From contig CAWHJF010000021.1 in the NCBI GenBank assembly GCA_963829575.1, positions 124,001 to 188,000 on the forward strand: a stretch of DNA of 64,000 nucleotides. Direction: 5' to 3'. The notes beneath the pieces were generated by a model, which did no database searches, was not told where the DNA came from, and was given only the letters and a program-made list of their open reading frames with translations. Positions 45,363 to 54,097 of this stretch are shown one piece after another; within the stretch, counting starts at the first letter, position 1; every line of letters starts with the position of its first letter. Made by a program: the position numbers and the translations under genes. The stretch is from KACC-23026 sp963829575 (GTDB lineage Bacteria; Bacillota; Bacilli; Bacillales; Sporolactobacillaceae).

Positions 45363-46781
45363 TTGGACATTTATGTGGTTCAATCTGGAGATTCATTGTG
45401 GAAAATAGCGAATTCATATGGGATGTCGGTGCAGGAGCTTGTCACGGTCAACGGGGTGTCTGATCCTAATCAACTTGTTGTGGGGCAGGCGCTTGTAATT
45501 CCAAAAGATCGTTTCCTCACCTATACAGTGAAGTCCGGTGATACATTGTGGGGAATTGCGAAGAAGTTTGGAGTATCCGTTTCAACGATCGTATCGCTTA
45601 ACCAAATCACAAATTCCAACCAAATTAACGTTGGTCAAGACTTACAGATTCCGACCGATTTCTACACGGTTAAAGCAGGCGATTCACTCTACGCAATTTC
45701 AAGGAAATTAAGCATTCCAATTAAAGACCTCATTAGCCTGAATCAAATCTCAAATCCGTCGCAAATTCATATTGGGCAGCGCCTAATCTTACCTGGTAAG
45801 ACGAAACCACTCGTCGAAGTCAACGGTTATACGGCGCGGGTAGGCCAATCTGAGATTCAAGAGATTCAGAGTATTGGTAATTCGTTAACCTACTTGAGCC
45901 CTTTCAGCTATCACGTACAAGACGACGGGACATTATTGCCTCTCTCAGACAGCGATTTACTGACAGTCGCGCGCACCGAGCATGTCGCCCCACTTCTCGT
46001 CATCACAAATTTTAAAAACGGCCATTTTGATTCTGATTTAGCGCACACAATTCTGAATGACCAAACGTTACAAGAACAACTTCTTAAGTCGGTCAAGCAA
46101 ACATTACAAGCAAAAAAGCAGTTTGGCCTCAATATTGACTTTGAATACGTCTATCCAGAAGATCGAGAACCATATAATGCGTTTTTACGAAAAGTCGTTA
46201 GTGAACTCCATCCTCTTGGCTATTCCGTTTCAACGGCGATTGCTCCAAAAGCCAAAAAAGATCAAGTGGGTTTGTTATATGAGGCGCATGATTACGCGGC
46301 CCACGGTCAAATTGTCGATTTTGTTGTCATCATGACGTATGAATGGGGATATTCTGGCGGTGCGCCAATGGCGGTTTCCCCTTTAAAGAACGTCAAACAA
46401 GTGATCGACTATGCCCTCACAGAAATTCCTGCCCATAAAATCCTTATGGGCGTTCCATTATACGGGTACGATTGGAAACTTCCATATATAAAAGGTGGTC
46501 AACTCGCACAAACTTTGAGTCCACTACGTGCAGTTGAGCGAGCCGCTCAATACAAAGTCAACATTCAATACGACGAACCTTCTGAATCGCCTTATTATAA
46601 CTATACCGATGCAAATGGGACTGAGCATGTCGTTTGGTTTGAAGATGCCCGCAGCGTGAACGCCAAATATGATCTAGTCAAACAATATAATCTTAGAGGT
46701 GTGAGTTATTGGGTGCTTGGCAATCCATTCCCCCAGAATTGGTATGTCTTGAACGATCACTTTCGAATTCAGAAATTCTAA
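45363..46781 (+). CDS. LysM-GH18 spore cortex-lytic/germination-type glycosidase (YaaH/SleL-like)
   Basis: This 472-residue protein starts at TTG with GGAGG upstream. Three LysM domains (YVVQSGDSLWKIANSYG, YTVKSGDTLWGIAKKFG and YTVKAGDSLYAISRKLS) cover residues 1-145. A GH18 barrel follows, with FGLNIDFEYV (catalytic acid region), DFVVIMTYEWGYSGG and ILMGVPLYGYDW. This is the architecture of YaaH/SleL, which degrades cortex fragments during germination, acting as N-acetylglucosaminidase. There is no signal peptide, as in spore-coat-located family members. Confidence 0.92.
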   Translation: MDIYVVQSGDSLWKIANSYGMSVQELVTVNGVSDPNQLVVGQALVIPKDRFLTYTVKSGDTLWGIAKKFGVSVSTIVSLNQITNSNQINVGQDLQIPTDFYTVKAGDSLYAISRKLSIPIKDLISLNQISNPSQIHIGQRLILPGKTKPLVEVNGYTARVGQSEIQEIQSIGNSLTYLSPFSYHVQDDGTLLPLSDSDLLTVARTEHVAPLLVITNFKNGHFDSDLAHTILNDQTLQEQLLKSVKQTLQAKKQFGLNIDFEYVYPEDREPYNAFLRKVVSELHPLGYSVSTAIAPKAKKDQVGLLYEAHDYAAHGQIVDFVVIMTYEWGYSGGAPMAVSPLKNVKQVIDYALTEIPAHKILMGVPLYGYDWKLPYIKGGQLAQTLSPLRAVERAAQYKVNIQYDEPSESPYYNYTDANGTEHVVWFEDARSVNAKYDLVKQYNLRGVSYWVLGNPFPQNWYVLNDHFRIQKF

Positions 46782-46869
46782 TTCTAATAAGTTCACTTCA
46801 TGCCCACGTGAAAATTTGGGATCGCACCTTACCCGATCTACAGAAAGTTCTAATTGATAAATACGTTAT

Positions 46870-46905
46870 AAGCTAAGTCAACCTCCTATGACTTGGCTTT
46901 TATCT
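46870..46905 (+). terminator. Terminator after YaaH-like gene
   Basis: AAGCTAAGTCA pairs with TGACTTGGCTT (one wobble) and is followed by TTATCTTTTATT. Confidence 0.7.
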
Positions 46906-47074
46906 TTTATTAATTCCTTGCTTTATAAAAAATGATGGGGCTCGTCCACGAATTGGAAATCACCCACATAGCGTATCTTATAAAATGTAACTGTGCGTCC
47001 AAAAGGGAACGCTTTATACGATGCTCCAGGCGATTCCCTTTCTAGTACTAATAAGGACTGGAGGCTCTCAAACA

Positions 47075-48001
47075 TTGATTTATGAAGTGAAACCTGGAGA
47101 TGCATTATGGAAAATTGCCCATGAGTATGAGACCACGGTAGAAGATCTAAAATTATACAACGGTTTACAATCCGATCTCATCTTAGTTGGTCAAAAATTA
47201 AAGGTCCCTTTTAGTTATACTGTTGTAGCTGGTGATAGCTTGTGGAAACTGTCCAATACTTATCACACAACCGTTCAATCCATAAAAGATGCAAATGGTC
47301 TCAAGTCCAATGTGCTTTACATTGGGCAAAAACTTAGAATTCCGCCTAAGAAATTAAGCATGCAAGGTGAATTTGTTCTCATGACGAGAGATGATTTTAA
47401 AGAGTGGATATTGAACCACAAATTCATGAGAAATGTGACGTTTTTTCAAGAACATCATACCTATGACCCCTCTTACGACAACTTCAATGGGTCTAATTAT
47501 TTTAGTTTACTAGAGGGTATGAAGCGTTATCATGTCCAGACAATGGGCTGGAACGACATTAGTCAGAACATTACTACATTCCCAGATGGTATGTTGGCTG
47601 TTTGCCGGACTTTTAACAATCCGCCGCAAGGTTCTTTTGGATTATTGAACAAATCGGTCACACCCGCTATCGAAGCCACGGCGTTAGCCATTGAAAATGT
47701 TGGGGATTTTGATTCTGGACATGACCAAATGACAGAAACACAGAAAGATACTATCGTCACCGTTGCGGCCCTCCTCTGTCTCAAATTTGGTCTTGAACCT
47801 TCTGTGAACAGTATTACGTACCATCATTGGTGGGATATCCATACAGGTGAGCTTGTGTTCGATAATAGTGAAGGTCATGCGGTGAAAACATGCCCCGGCA
47901 CCAATTTCTTTGGTGGAAATACCACGACCATTGCTAAGACTCATTTCTATCCACTTGTTAAAAGTAAAATGCAAGAGATTTCAGCTACCCTCTCATTTTA
48001 A
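47075..48001 (+). CDS. LysM-amidase (PGRP-like), 2 LysM + zinc amidase
   Basis: This protein of ~308 residues has two LysM domains (YEVKPGDALWKIAHEYE and YTVVAGDSLWKLSNTYH) followed by a peptidoglycan-recognition/amidase_2 domain. Likely zinc ligands are in FFQEHHTYDPSYDNF, ITYHHWWDIHTGE and KTCPGTNFFGG. It would cleave the N-acetylmuramoyl-L-alanine amide bond. The TTG at 47075 with GGAGG upstream starts just before the first LysM; the frame is open to 47021. No signal peptide is visible, as for several spore-associated hydrolases. Confidence 0.82.
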   Translation: MIYEVKPGDALWKIAHEYETTVEDLKLYNGLQSDLILVGQKLKVPFSYTVVAGDSLWKLSNTYHTTVQSIKDANGLKSNVLYIGQKLRIPPKKLSMQGEFVLMTRDDFKEWILNHKFMRNVTFFQEHHTYDPSYDNFNGSNYFSLLEGMKRYHVQTMGWNDISQNITTFPDGMLAVCRTFNNPPQGSFGLLNKSVTPAIEATALAIENVGDFDSGHDQMTETQKDTIVTVAALLCLKFGLEPSVNSITYHHWWDIHTGELVFDNSEGHAVKTCPGTNFFGGNTTTIAKTHFYPLVKSKMQEISATLSF

Positions 48002-48129
48002 ACCATTCAGGAGCTATGTTTTGCTCCTCATTTTGTCTGAATAGCGAACTCAAGACGGCGTACCCGTCTTTTTGGTAGACTTACACTATGATCCTTTTTA
48101 AGTTTCCAAAAAATGAGGAGGTATTATTA

Positions 48130-48681
48130 ATGAAACACGCTCTTGTTGTGGGCGGTACCGGAATGTTATCAGATGTTTCACTTTGGTTATCGAACCATGA
48201 CGTCCATGTTTCGGTCATCGGCAGAGACCCGATCAAAATGAGAACGCTACTTTCAAAGTCAAATCACCCTTCGCACATCACGCCGCTTTATGTCGATTAT
48301 CGAGACACCCAAGCGTTAATTCACAACGTTCAAAATCAAATCAAAATCCACGGACCCGTTGATTTATTGGTTACATGGATCCATAAAGATGGGGCTCATA
48401 CTCTTACCTTGCTTATCCAAGAAATCAACTCAAAAGCACGCGAATGGGATTTTTTCCACGTTTTAGGTAGCCAAACTAACTTAAGTCAAACAAAGACGGC
48501 TCTCAATCTTGGAGAACGCAGTCACTATCATCAGATAAAATTGGGGTTTGTTTTAATTGATAATCAACAATCTAGATGGCTAACCCACGAGGAAATCTCT
48601 AATGGGGTTATTCATGCGATTAAGAATAAGGTGAAGCGTTTCACTGTGGGTGTCCTTGAACCATGGGAGTTGCGTCCTTGA
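48130..48681 (+). CDS. Short-chain dehydrogenase-like Rossmann protein
   Basis: This 183-residue protein begins MKHALVVGGTGMLSDVSLWL, a G-x-x-G-x-x-(x) NAD(P)-binding start, and continues VHVSVIGRDPIKM and PVDLLVTWIHKDG. It is shorter than classical SDRs and lacks an evident YxxxK, so it may be a binding protein or atypical reductase. A strong GAGGAGG precedes the ATG at 48130. It sits between two LysM hydrolase genes without an obvious functional link. Confidence 0.75.
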   Translation: MKHALVVGGTGMLSDVSLWLSNHDVHVSVIGRDPIKMRTLLSKSNHPSHITPLYVDYRDTQALIHNVQNQIKIHGPVDLLVTWIHKDGAHTLTLLIQEINSKAREWDFFHVLGSQTNLSQTKTALNLGERSHYHQIKLGFVLIDNQQSRWLTHEEISNGVIHAIKNKVKRFTVGVLEPWELRP

Positions 48682-48787
48682 TTTAAGGGTCATCTGAAGA
48701 ATATTCAATCGACTGCAATTCACAATGCTAAATAACGGGAGCAGAGAATATACTGTATTAGAACACATCGCAAAGGAAGGTGTTGGG

Positions 48788-49796
48788 ATGGGAACACACA
48801 TTGTGCAGCCAGGTGAAAGCTTAGGGACAATTGCCCAAACCTATAATACGACCGTACAGACTTTAGTTCACACCAATCATATCCGCCCCTCTAATTCCCT
48901 CTTACCGGGGACACTTCTGACGATTCCGGAGCAGTTCCTCAACGTACATAATGAAGACCTTCCATTAAATCTCTCAAGACCACGAACGGATCCCATTACA
49001 CATGTCATGATTCATTTTAATTCGAATGCCGCTCACAACCCTCGTGATCCCTACCATCTACAGGACATTCAAAACCGCTCGATCACTAATGGAGTCTCTA
49101 CCCATTACAGGATTGGACGAAATGGTGACGTCTTTCAATTAGTTGATGAAACGCGCGTGGCCAATCAAACAAGTAAAGGCTCCCTGCCTGGTTTCCCTGA
49201 GTACACGAACCGAATAAACGACGTTTCAATCGGGATCGAGTTAATGGCGATTGGAACTCGTGATGAAATGCTCAAGTTTATGTCTGGGCAAACCTATGAT
49301 GCCATTCCCCCTGACAAGGTCGGTTACACAAATGCTCAATACCGGTCTTTAAACCAACTATTGAATACCCTCTTTCAACGACATCCAACGATTGTAAGGG
49401 ATCGGCGTCATGTTGTCGGATACGATGGAATATGCCCCAACCAGAAGAACGGATCCGGGTAAGCTCTTTGATTGGTCTCAATTGAAAGCCATCGGTCAAT
49501 CGGTCCATACCGTTCAAAATGGAGAGACGCTATGGGAGATTGCCCAAAAGTACGGTACGACCATGGATGAGTTAGCCAATTGGAACCAACTCAATTCAAA
49601 CAGTTATCTATATATTGGGCAAAGACTCTTAATTCCAATAGTTCATACTAAAGGCACGCTCTATGTTGTGCAAGCAGGAGATTCCCTGTGGGGCATTGCC
49701 CATACCTTTGATGTCAGTGTCGAAGCCTTAGCCGAAGCGAACCATCTAAGCCCTGGTGCCCTTTTGCAAATTGGGCATAAATTGATTATCCCTTGA
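48788..49796 (+). pseudogene. LysM-amidase-LysM-LysM protein, frameshifted
   Basis: From ATG 48788 the frame encodes one LysM (HIVQPGESLGTIAQTYN) and an amidase_2 domain (VMIHFNSNAAHNPRDPYHLQ, then THYRIGRNGDVFQLVDE). After RHVVGYD it shifts out of frame and stops at 49462. The expected continuation EYAPTRRTDPGKLFDW lies in the next frame, followed by two LysM domains up to 49796. One extra G near 49428 explains the break. Joined length is about 335 residues. The T-D-P-G zinc Asp is lost from the first fragment. Sequencing error or a genuine lesion are both possible. Confidence 0.82.
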
Positions 49797-49802
49797 AGCA
49801 AG

Positions 49803-49849
49803 GGGACGGATCCACTGCTTCCTCAAAAAGGAAGCAGTGGATCCGTCCC
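49803..49849. repeat. 20-bp perfect palindrome, REP-like
   Basis: GGGACGGATCCACTGCTTCC (49803-49822) is followed by a 7-base loop and its exact reverse complement (49830-49849). The GGGACGGATC...GATCCGTCCC ends resemble REP elements mobilised by IS200-like Y1 transposases in Bacillota (from memory). It starts six bases after the last stop codon. Confidence 0.7.
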
Positions 49850-49868
49850 TGTGCTTATTTAATCAACA

Positions 49869-49894
49869 AACGTGACGGTCTAGGCCGTCACGTT
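49869..49894. terminator. Bidirectional hairpin between convergent genes
   Basis: AACGTGACGG / CCGTCACGTT is a perfect 10-bp stem with a 6-base loop. T-tracts are weak on both sides. Confidence 0.55.
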
Positions 49895-49904
49895 CTAAAA
49901 ATAA

Positions 49905-50054
49905 TTATCTTTGGCTGTTGATTTTATCTTTCTTTTTTGTACCTTCTTCTCGGTTCATGCCGTTTGGCGTCTCGACATTATCACTCGAATATCGATCTGC
50001 GTATGCGAGTGCTTCGATATCGTCTTCACTGTACGTTTGGACTTGACGATCCAT
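49905..50054 (-). CDS. 49-residue hydrophilic protein, unknown
   Basis: The ATG at 50054 follows AGGGGGT. The product MDRQVQTYSEDDIEALAYAD then RYSSDNVETPNGMNREEGTK is acidic in its first half and Lys-rich at the end, with no hydrophobic segment. Small soluble proteins of this kind are often forespore products, but no family is recognised. A terminator hairpin follows the stop. Confidence 0.55.
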   Translation of the reverse strand: MDRQVQTYSEDDIEALAYADRYSSDNVETPNGMNREEGTKKKDKINSQR

Positions 50055-50130
50055 TGGCGTGACCCCCTAGAGTTTTTATAAGATGGTACATCCCTAAGTT
50101 GGCTTTAACGCGGGCCATTTATTCATACAG

Positions 50131-50508
50131 TCAGGATTTCTCTTTATAAAAAGCAAGGTCTATAAAGGCAACGCCAATTGCAATTCCTAATGCAGTACCA
50201 AAAAAACTATACCATGGTTCATGGCTTTTAACAGTGAGGTTCAAAATGAGCCCTAAAACACTTAACACTAGAAAAGTTCGAATGAATCTCACCAATCGAG
50301 AGCGGAACTCTTTTTTATCCATCTTAAATAGACGTAGCATCACTATTATGATTAAGTAAAGGCCATAAGCAAGAAGAAAGATCACATAACCGCCAACAAA
50401 AGGATAGGCGAATGGTGGATCAATATTTCGATATGTTATATAAAGCGTAATTGCCGTACTAACCAAAACAATACTAAGTAATATGTTATTGAATTTTTTC
50501 ATGTTCAA
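50131..50508 (-). CDS. Small membrane protein, unknown
   Basis: This 125-residue protein has four predicted transmembrane helices (about residues 7-25, 35-58, 75-93 and 100-118). It starts MNMKKFNNILLSIVLVSTAI. No motif is recognised. Confidence 0.58.
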   Translation of the reverse strand: MNMKKFNNILLSIVLVSTAITLYITYRNIDPPFAYPFVGGYVIFLLAYGLYLIIIVMLRLFKMDKKEFRSRLVRFIRTFLVLSVLGLILNLTVKSHEPWYSFFGTALGIAIGVAFIDLAFYKEKS

Positions 50509-50649
50509 CCCTCAATTCCCATTCGTCTTACTCCCATTTCCTAGAATGAGCAAGTTCTTCCTGTTTCATGTAAGCGTTTGAGGGTGATTAGATTTGTATA
50601 GTTGTGTCTCCGATCATTTTAAAATCCATAAGCGGCACTTTCATTTAAC

Positions 50650-51774
50650 TTATCGTGACGGTTTCTTACCCCAAAATTGGTATAAATCGGTTCGGATCCG
50701 ACCATTGTACAGCTTGCGTTTCTTGGTTGCTTTTTTGCCATAATGATTCTCAAATTGTTCATCCGCTGTGAGTACATAAATGGACCATGTCTCATAAGGC
50801 TTAAGCGCCTTTCCCATTTCCTTATAAAGTCGGTACACGTCCTCTTCCTCACCAATCCTTTGGCCATACGGAGGATTCGAGATTAAGACGCCGTTTTCCT
50901 TTTTCGTTGTAAAATCGGTCACTTGCATTTGTTTAAATGTGATCAACTCACCAAACCCAGCTTCCTGAGCATTATTCATGGAGAGGTCGACCATGCGATG
51001 GTCAATATCGGAACCTTGAATATCAAGCGGTTGGTCGTAGTTGGCTCGGTCTTCGACTTCCATTCGAGCCTCTTCCCAGAATTCTTTTCCAATCCATCCC
51101 CATTGTTCAGAAATAAAGTCACGATTAAACCCTGGGGCAATGTTCTGACCGATCATCGCCGCCTCAATTGGAATCGTTCCAGATCCACAAAACGGGTCAG
51201 CAAACGGTCGGTCCGGTGTCCATTTGGTTAAATAGATCATGGCCGCCGCGAGCGTTTCTTTAAGCGGTGCTTCCCCATGTAGATAACGATACCCTCTTTT
51301 ATGTAATCCAGCTCCAGATGTATCAATGGTCAGGGTCGCTACATCTTTTAAAAGCGCAACTTCAATTTTGTAGAGCGCGCCATCCTCATCGAACCAATCC
51401 TGGTGATAGGTTTCCTTCATTTTTTCAACAATGGCTTTTTTAACAATGGCCTGACAATCCGGCACACTATACAAGCCTGATTTGATTGACTTTCCGTTTA
51501 CTGGAAACTCCGCATCCTTTGGCAGCCAATCTGTCCATGGCAATGCCTTTGTTTTTTCAAAAAGCTCATCAAAACTGGTTGCTTTAAATTCCCCAATTTT
51601 CAATTTAATTCGATCTGCAGTTCGGAGCCAAAGGTTGGCCCGACAAAGATCTAGTGGCGTGGCTTCAAAGGTGACTCGGCCATTTTCAACTTTCAAATTG
51701 GTATACCCTAATGCCTTCAGTTCATCTGCACAAATGGCTTCAAGTCCCATCGCTGTCGTCGCGATTAATTCCAT
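50650..51774 (-). CDS. ypsC: rRNA guanine-N2-methyltransferase-like THUMP protein (YpsC)
   Basis: This 374-residue protein has an N-terminal THUMP domain (residues ~1-160) and a Rossmann methyltransferase: FADPFCGSGTIPIEAAMIG binds SAM and VLISNPPYGQRIGEEED is the N-P-P-Y catalytic motif. It matches B. subtilis YpsC, an RlmL-type 23S rRNA methyltransferase. Its location next to rnpB and gpsB is the conserved Bacillus order. Confidence 0.93.
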   Translation of the reverse strand: MELIATTAMGLEAICADELKALGYTNLKVENGRVTFEATPLDLCRANLWLRTADRIKLKIGEFKATSFDELFEKTKALPWTDWLPKDAEFPVNGKSIKSGLYSVPDCQAIVKKAIVEKMKETYHQDWFDEDGALYKIEVALLKDVATLTIDTSGAGLHKRGYRYLHGEAPLKETLAAAMIYLTKWTPDRPFADPFCGSGTIPIEAAMIGQNIAPGFNRDFISEQWGWIGKEFWEEARMEVEDRANYDQPLDIQGSDIDHRMVDLSMNNAQEAGFGELITFKQMQVTDFTTKKENGVLISNPPYGQRIGEEEDVYRLYKEMGKALKPYETWSIYVLTADEQFENHYGKKATKKRKLYNGRIRTDLYQFWGKKPSR

Positions 51775-52193
51775 ACAAAATTCTCCTCTTCATAAAACGA
51801 TTTGCTTTAACAGTTGTCAACGTTTGATCCAACTTCATATATGTAAATAAGATCGATTCAAAGCAGTCCCTTAGTATTATAGACATGCAAGCTGTGAAAA
51901 ATAAAGAGAAACACAAAATATATGTCACGTCGCAAAAAATAGGGTCACAGTGGTGCGTTATTTGCTTCTGTAAGGTGGTGCCACAAACTTTATGGCCACG
52001 ACGATACGCTAACCCCATGATTCCACCTTAGAACGGGTAGGTTGAGGCGCAATAGCGGATCCTCATGAACACAAACTTGGTCCGATCGGTGTTTTTGCCC
52101 TTTTAACGAATCTTCGAGGACACGTTTTAAAATTAGGTACACTGTGATGCGTTATGGCCTATGGTCCGCCCATCCTACCCCGTCTCAAAAACA
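51775..52193. other. Intergenic region between ypsC and rnpB
   Basis: No gene is seen. Two similar words, GGTCACAGTGGTGCGTTAT near 51943 and GGTACACTGTGATGCGTTAT near 52136, hint at a degenerate repeat. Confidence 0.3.
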
Positions 52194-52220
52194 GCAAAAA
52201 CCCCCAACAACGGTCGGGGG
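52194..52220 (-). terminator. Terminator of RNase P RNA
   Basis: CCCCC (52201-52205) and GGGGG (52216-52220) with inner pairs form the stem; on the minus strand GGTTTTTGC follows. Confidence 0.8.
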
Positions 52221-52247
52221 CTTAAACATCCTCTTAAAATAAGAGCA

Positions 52248-52649
52248 GTGTTATTTGTGTTCTGTAAGCCATGTTCTGTACCTAGTACTGCAAACGGGCT
52301 GCCCCTCGTACGTTGGTGGCGATCATCTATCTACAGACACATCTGTCTCCCCTTCGTTGAATTCCCTCCAGGAAGTTCCTCTACCAAATTTGAGTTTCTC
52401 GCTCGTGGGGTTTACCTCGTTCCACTTCTCCTGTTTCCAGAAGAACTCCGTCACTGTGGCACTTTCAAGGGTATTAGACCATATCCCATAAGGACTTAGG
52501 TGATTCCCCTGCCGTTACCTGAATCGTCAGGCTACCCTAGCTTATTTTTTCGCTAGGCACGAACACTACGATCATCTCAGATCGTGCGAGCATGGACTTT
52601 CCTCTATGCCTTCAAAGAGACACAGCGATCACCCAAACACAAATAACAC
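52248..52649 (-). ncRNA. rnpB: RNase P RNA, Bacillus (type B)
   Basis: The minus strand contains the universally conserved blocks GAGGAAAGTCCATGCTCGCA (P4/CR-I), AGTGCCACAGTGACG, GGTAAACCCC, ACAGATAGATGATCGCC-like CR-V (here CTGTAGATAGATGATCGCC) and GGCTTACAGAAC near the 3' end. The termini pair (GTGTTATTTGTGT with ACACAAATAACAC), fixing the ends at about 52649 and 52248. It is the catalytic subunit that matures tRNA 5' ends. A terminator follows, and the gene lies between gpsB and ypsC as in B. subtilis. Confidence 0.96.
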
Positions 52650-52674
52650 GCGACATTTATTAATTATAAAATAA

Positions 52675-52701
52675 AAACTAGTACAAAACAAGTACTAGTT
52701 T
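52675..52701 (-). terminator. Terminator after gpsB
   Basis: AAACTAGTAC / GTACTAGTTT is a perfect 10-bp stem followed on the minus strand by TTATTTTA, ~20 bases past the gpsB stop. Confidence 0.8.
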
Positions 52702-52722
52702 TTGGTAAATCAACTATTAAAC

Positions 52723-53028
52723 TCAATCATTTAAGCGACTGCCAAATACATGTTTTTCTAAATTCGAAAGACGTTTTAAGATGTCGTAATTGGTTTGCCC
52801 TTGTGTTACGGAAGCACGTCTTGGCTCAGTTGGTTGTTGATTTAATTCTTGTTTCAAACGCTGATTTTCCTGTTGTAAACGGCTAATTTCAGCTTGCATG
52901 GTTTCATAATCTTTAATAATGACGTCCAAAAACTTATCCACTTCTTCAGGAGAATAGCCGCGTAATCCTGATTTGAACTCTTTTTCTAAAATATCCTTCG
53001 TTGTCAGTTGTGCCAATTCTTTATTCAT
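52723..53028 (-). CDS. gpsB: Cell division regulator GpsB
   Basis: This 101-residue DivIVA-like coiled-coil protein shuttles penicillin-binding protein PBP1 between septum and side wall. The N-terminal membrane-binding domain has TTKDILEKEFKSGLRGYSPEEVDKFLD, a coiled coil covers ~residues 35-65, and the C-terminal trimerisation segment is NYDILKRLSNLEKHVFG. The ATG at 53028 has GAGGTGAT at six bases; an earlier in-frame start is less good. Confidence 0.95.
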   Translation of the reverse strand: MNKELAQLTTKDILEKEFKSGLRGYSPEEVDKFLDVIIKDYETMQAEISRLQQENQRLKQELNQQPTEPRRASVTQGQTNYDILKRLSNLEKHVFGSRLND

Positions 53029-53100
53029 TCTCATCACCTCAAGCAATTGGTACTGAACCTATGCTTTATTCTTCCAAACAACGCTCCAAAAGTCAATCCA

Positions 53101-53664
53101 TTAATTCCAATATTCCGGGTTAGAATTTCGAATTTCTTCCTCTGCCGCTTCAAGATCATACCGATTCATGTAAAAAATCGGGTACCCATCTTGGGCATGG
53201 CGGGTTCTTGCAGGTTTTAAATAAAAATCAGGTGTCCCTTGTTTTTCTTCATCGTACAAAACAAATAGGCCATCTGTCTTTGTCACTATAAACTCATTTT
53301 TTAACCGAAGCTGGCTTGGGTTTTCATAGGGGCGTTTCGTGATGCTGTCGACAAAATCGGCTTGCGCAAGAATATCCTGATAGATCGCTTGAACCCCTTC
53401 AGGCCAACGTGTCTCTTGATCGAGAAAGGGCGTTAAAATCCCGAGTTGAATGTCCGAATACTCTTCACGAAGCTCCAAAATCACCTGGGCCGCCCAAAGT
53501 TCCACACCGGGTTGCCCGCTGATAATAAACCAGGTTGTTCCTTCTTCTATAAAGGTCATCAATTTCTTACGCAGAGCATATTTGATGACCTCAACACCCG
53601 GATGTTTGTCTGAGAAGAGGCCAAGTTCATGTGGCTTATATCCCGTAATGGCTAATGCATTCAT
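53101..53664 (-). CDS. ypsA: YpsA, SLOG-superfamily (DUF1273) protein
   Basis: This 187-residue protein of the DUF1273/SLOG Rossmannoid superfamily starts MNALAITGYKPHELGLF, has FIISGQPGVELWAAQVIL (the conserved G-G-type nucleotide loop) and ends NPEYW. In B. subtilis YpsA influences cell division and oxidative stress resistance and lies beside gpsB, as here. The ATG at 53664 follows GAGAGGG. Confidence 0.93.
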   Translation of the reverse strand: MNALAITGYKPHELGLFSDKHPGVEVIKYALRKKLMTFIEEGTTWFIISGQPGVELWAAQVILELREEYSDIQLGILTPFLDQETRWPEGVQAIYQDILAQADFVDSITKRPYENPSQLRLKNEFIVTKTDGLFVLYDEEKQGTPDFYLKPARTRHAQDGYPIFYMNRYDLEAAEEEIRNSNPEYWN

Positions 53665-53835
53665 CCCTCTCAACCTCTCTAAAAAGTTCACTCAAAGCGT
53701 AGTAAAAGAACTTATAGGTCTGTTTTTATGTAAATCTCGAGCAAAAAAATAGCGCGCCATCTTTTTTACTTTAGTTGATCAACAATGAAGACGCGCTATG
53801 ATTCGTTTAATCAACGGTTCCTCTAAAAAGTTCTA

Positions 53836-53913
53836 TTAAATGGTTTGCATGACAACAAAGACAGCACTGATCATAATAATAATAAAAAATAACACTAATA
53901 ACCACTTGCTCAT
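53836..53913 (-). CDS. Possible 25-residue single-TM peptide
   Basis: ATG at 53913 gives MSKWLLVLFFIIIMISAVFV then VMQTI, one hydrophobic helix. A TAGGAG motif lies 15 bases upstream, farther than ideal, so the call is tentative. It occupies the ypsA-yprB gap where B. subtilis carries cotD. Confidence 0.35.
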   Translation of the reverse strand: MSKWLLVLFFIIIMISAVFVVMQTI

Positions 53914-54097
53914 GATGTCGTTTAAACACTCCTAAATCAAAATCAAGCTTATTTCCATTGTACAAGAGAACACCGTTCGACAAAAGTGGACTTTTTCACC
54001 ATTTTGAGCACTGCCAAATCGACGAAAAAGATCGAATTATCGAATAATTAGTCTTTTTTTGCGCTTGCCCAGGAAATAAAATAGTCAAATTCCCCCG

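Noticed and set aside
51740..52018. 92-codon ORF upstream of ypsC
   Set aside because: Overlaps the ypsC start out of frame; composition and lack of a ribosome-binding site do not support coding.
52161..52499. Two plus-strand ORFs in 52161-52499
   Set aside because: They lie entirely antisense to RNase P RNA.
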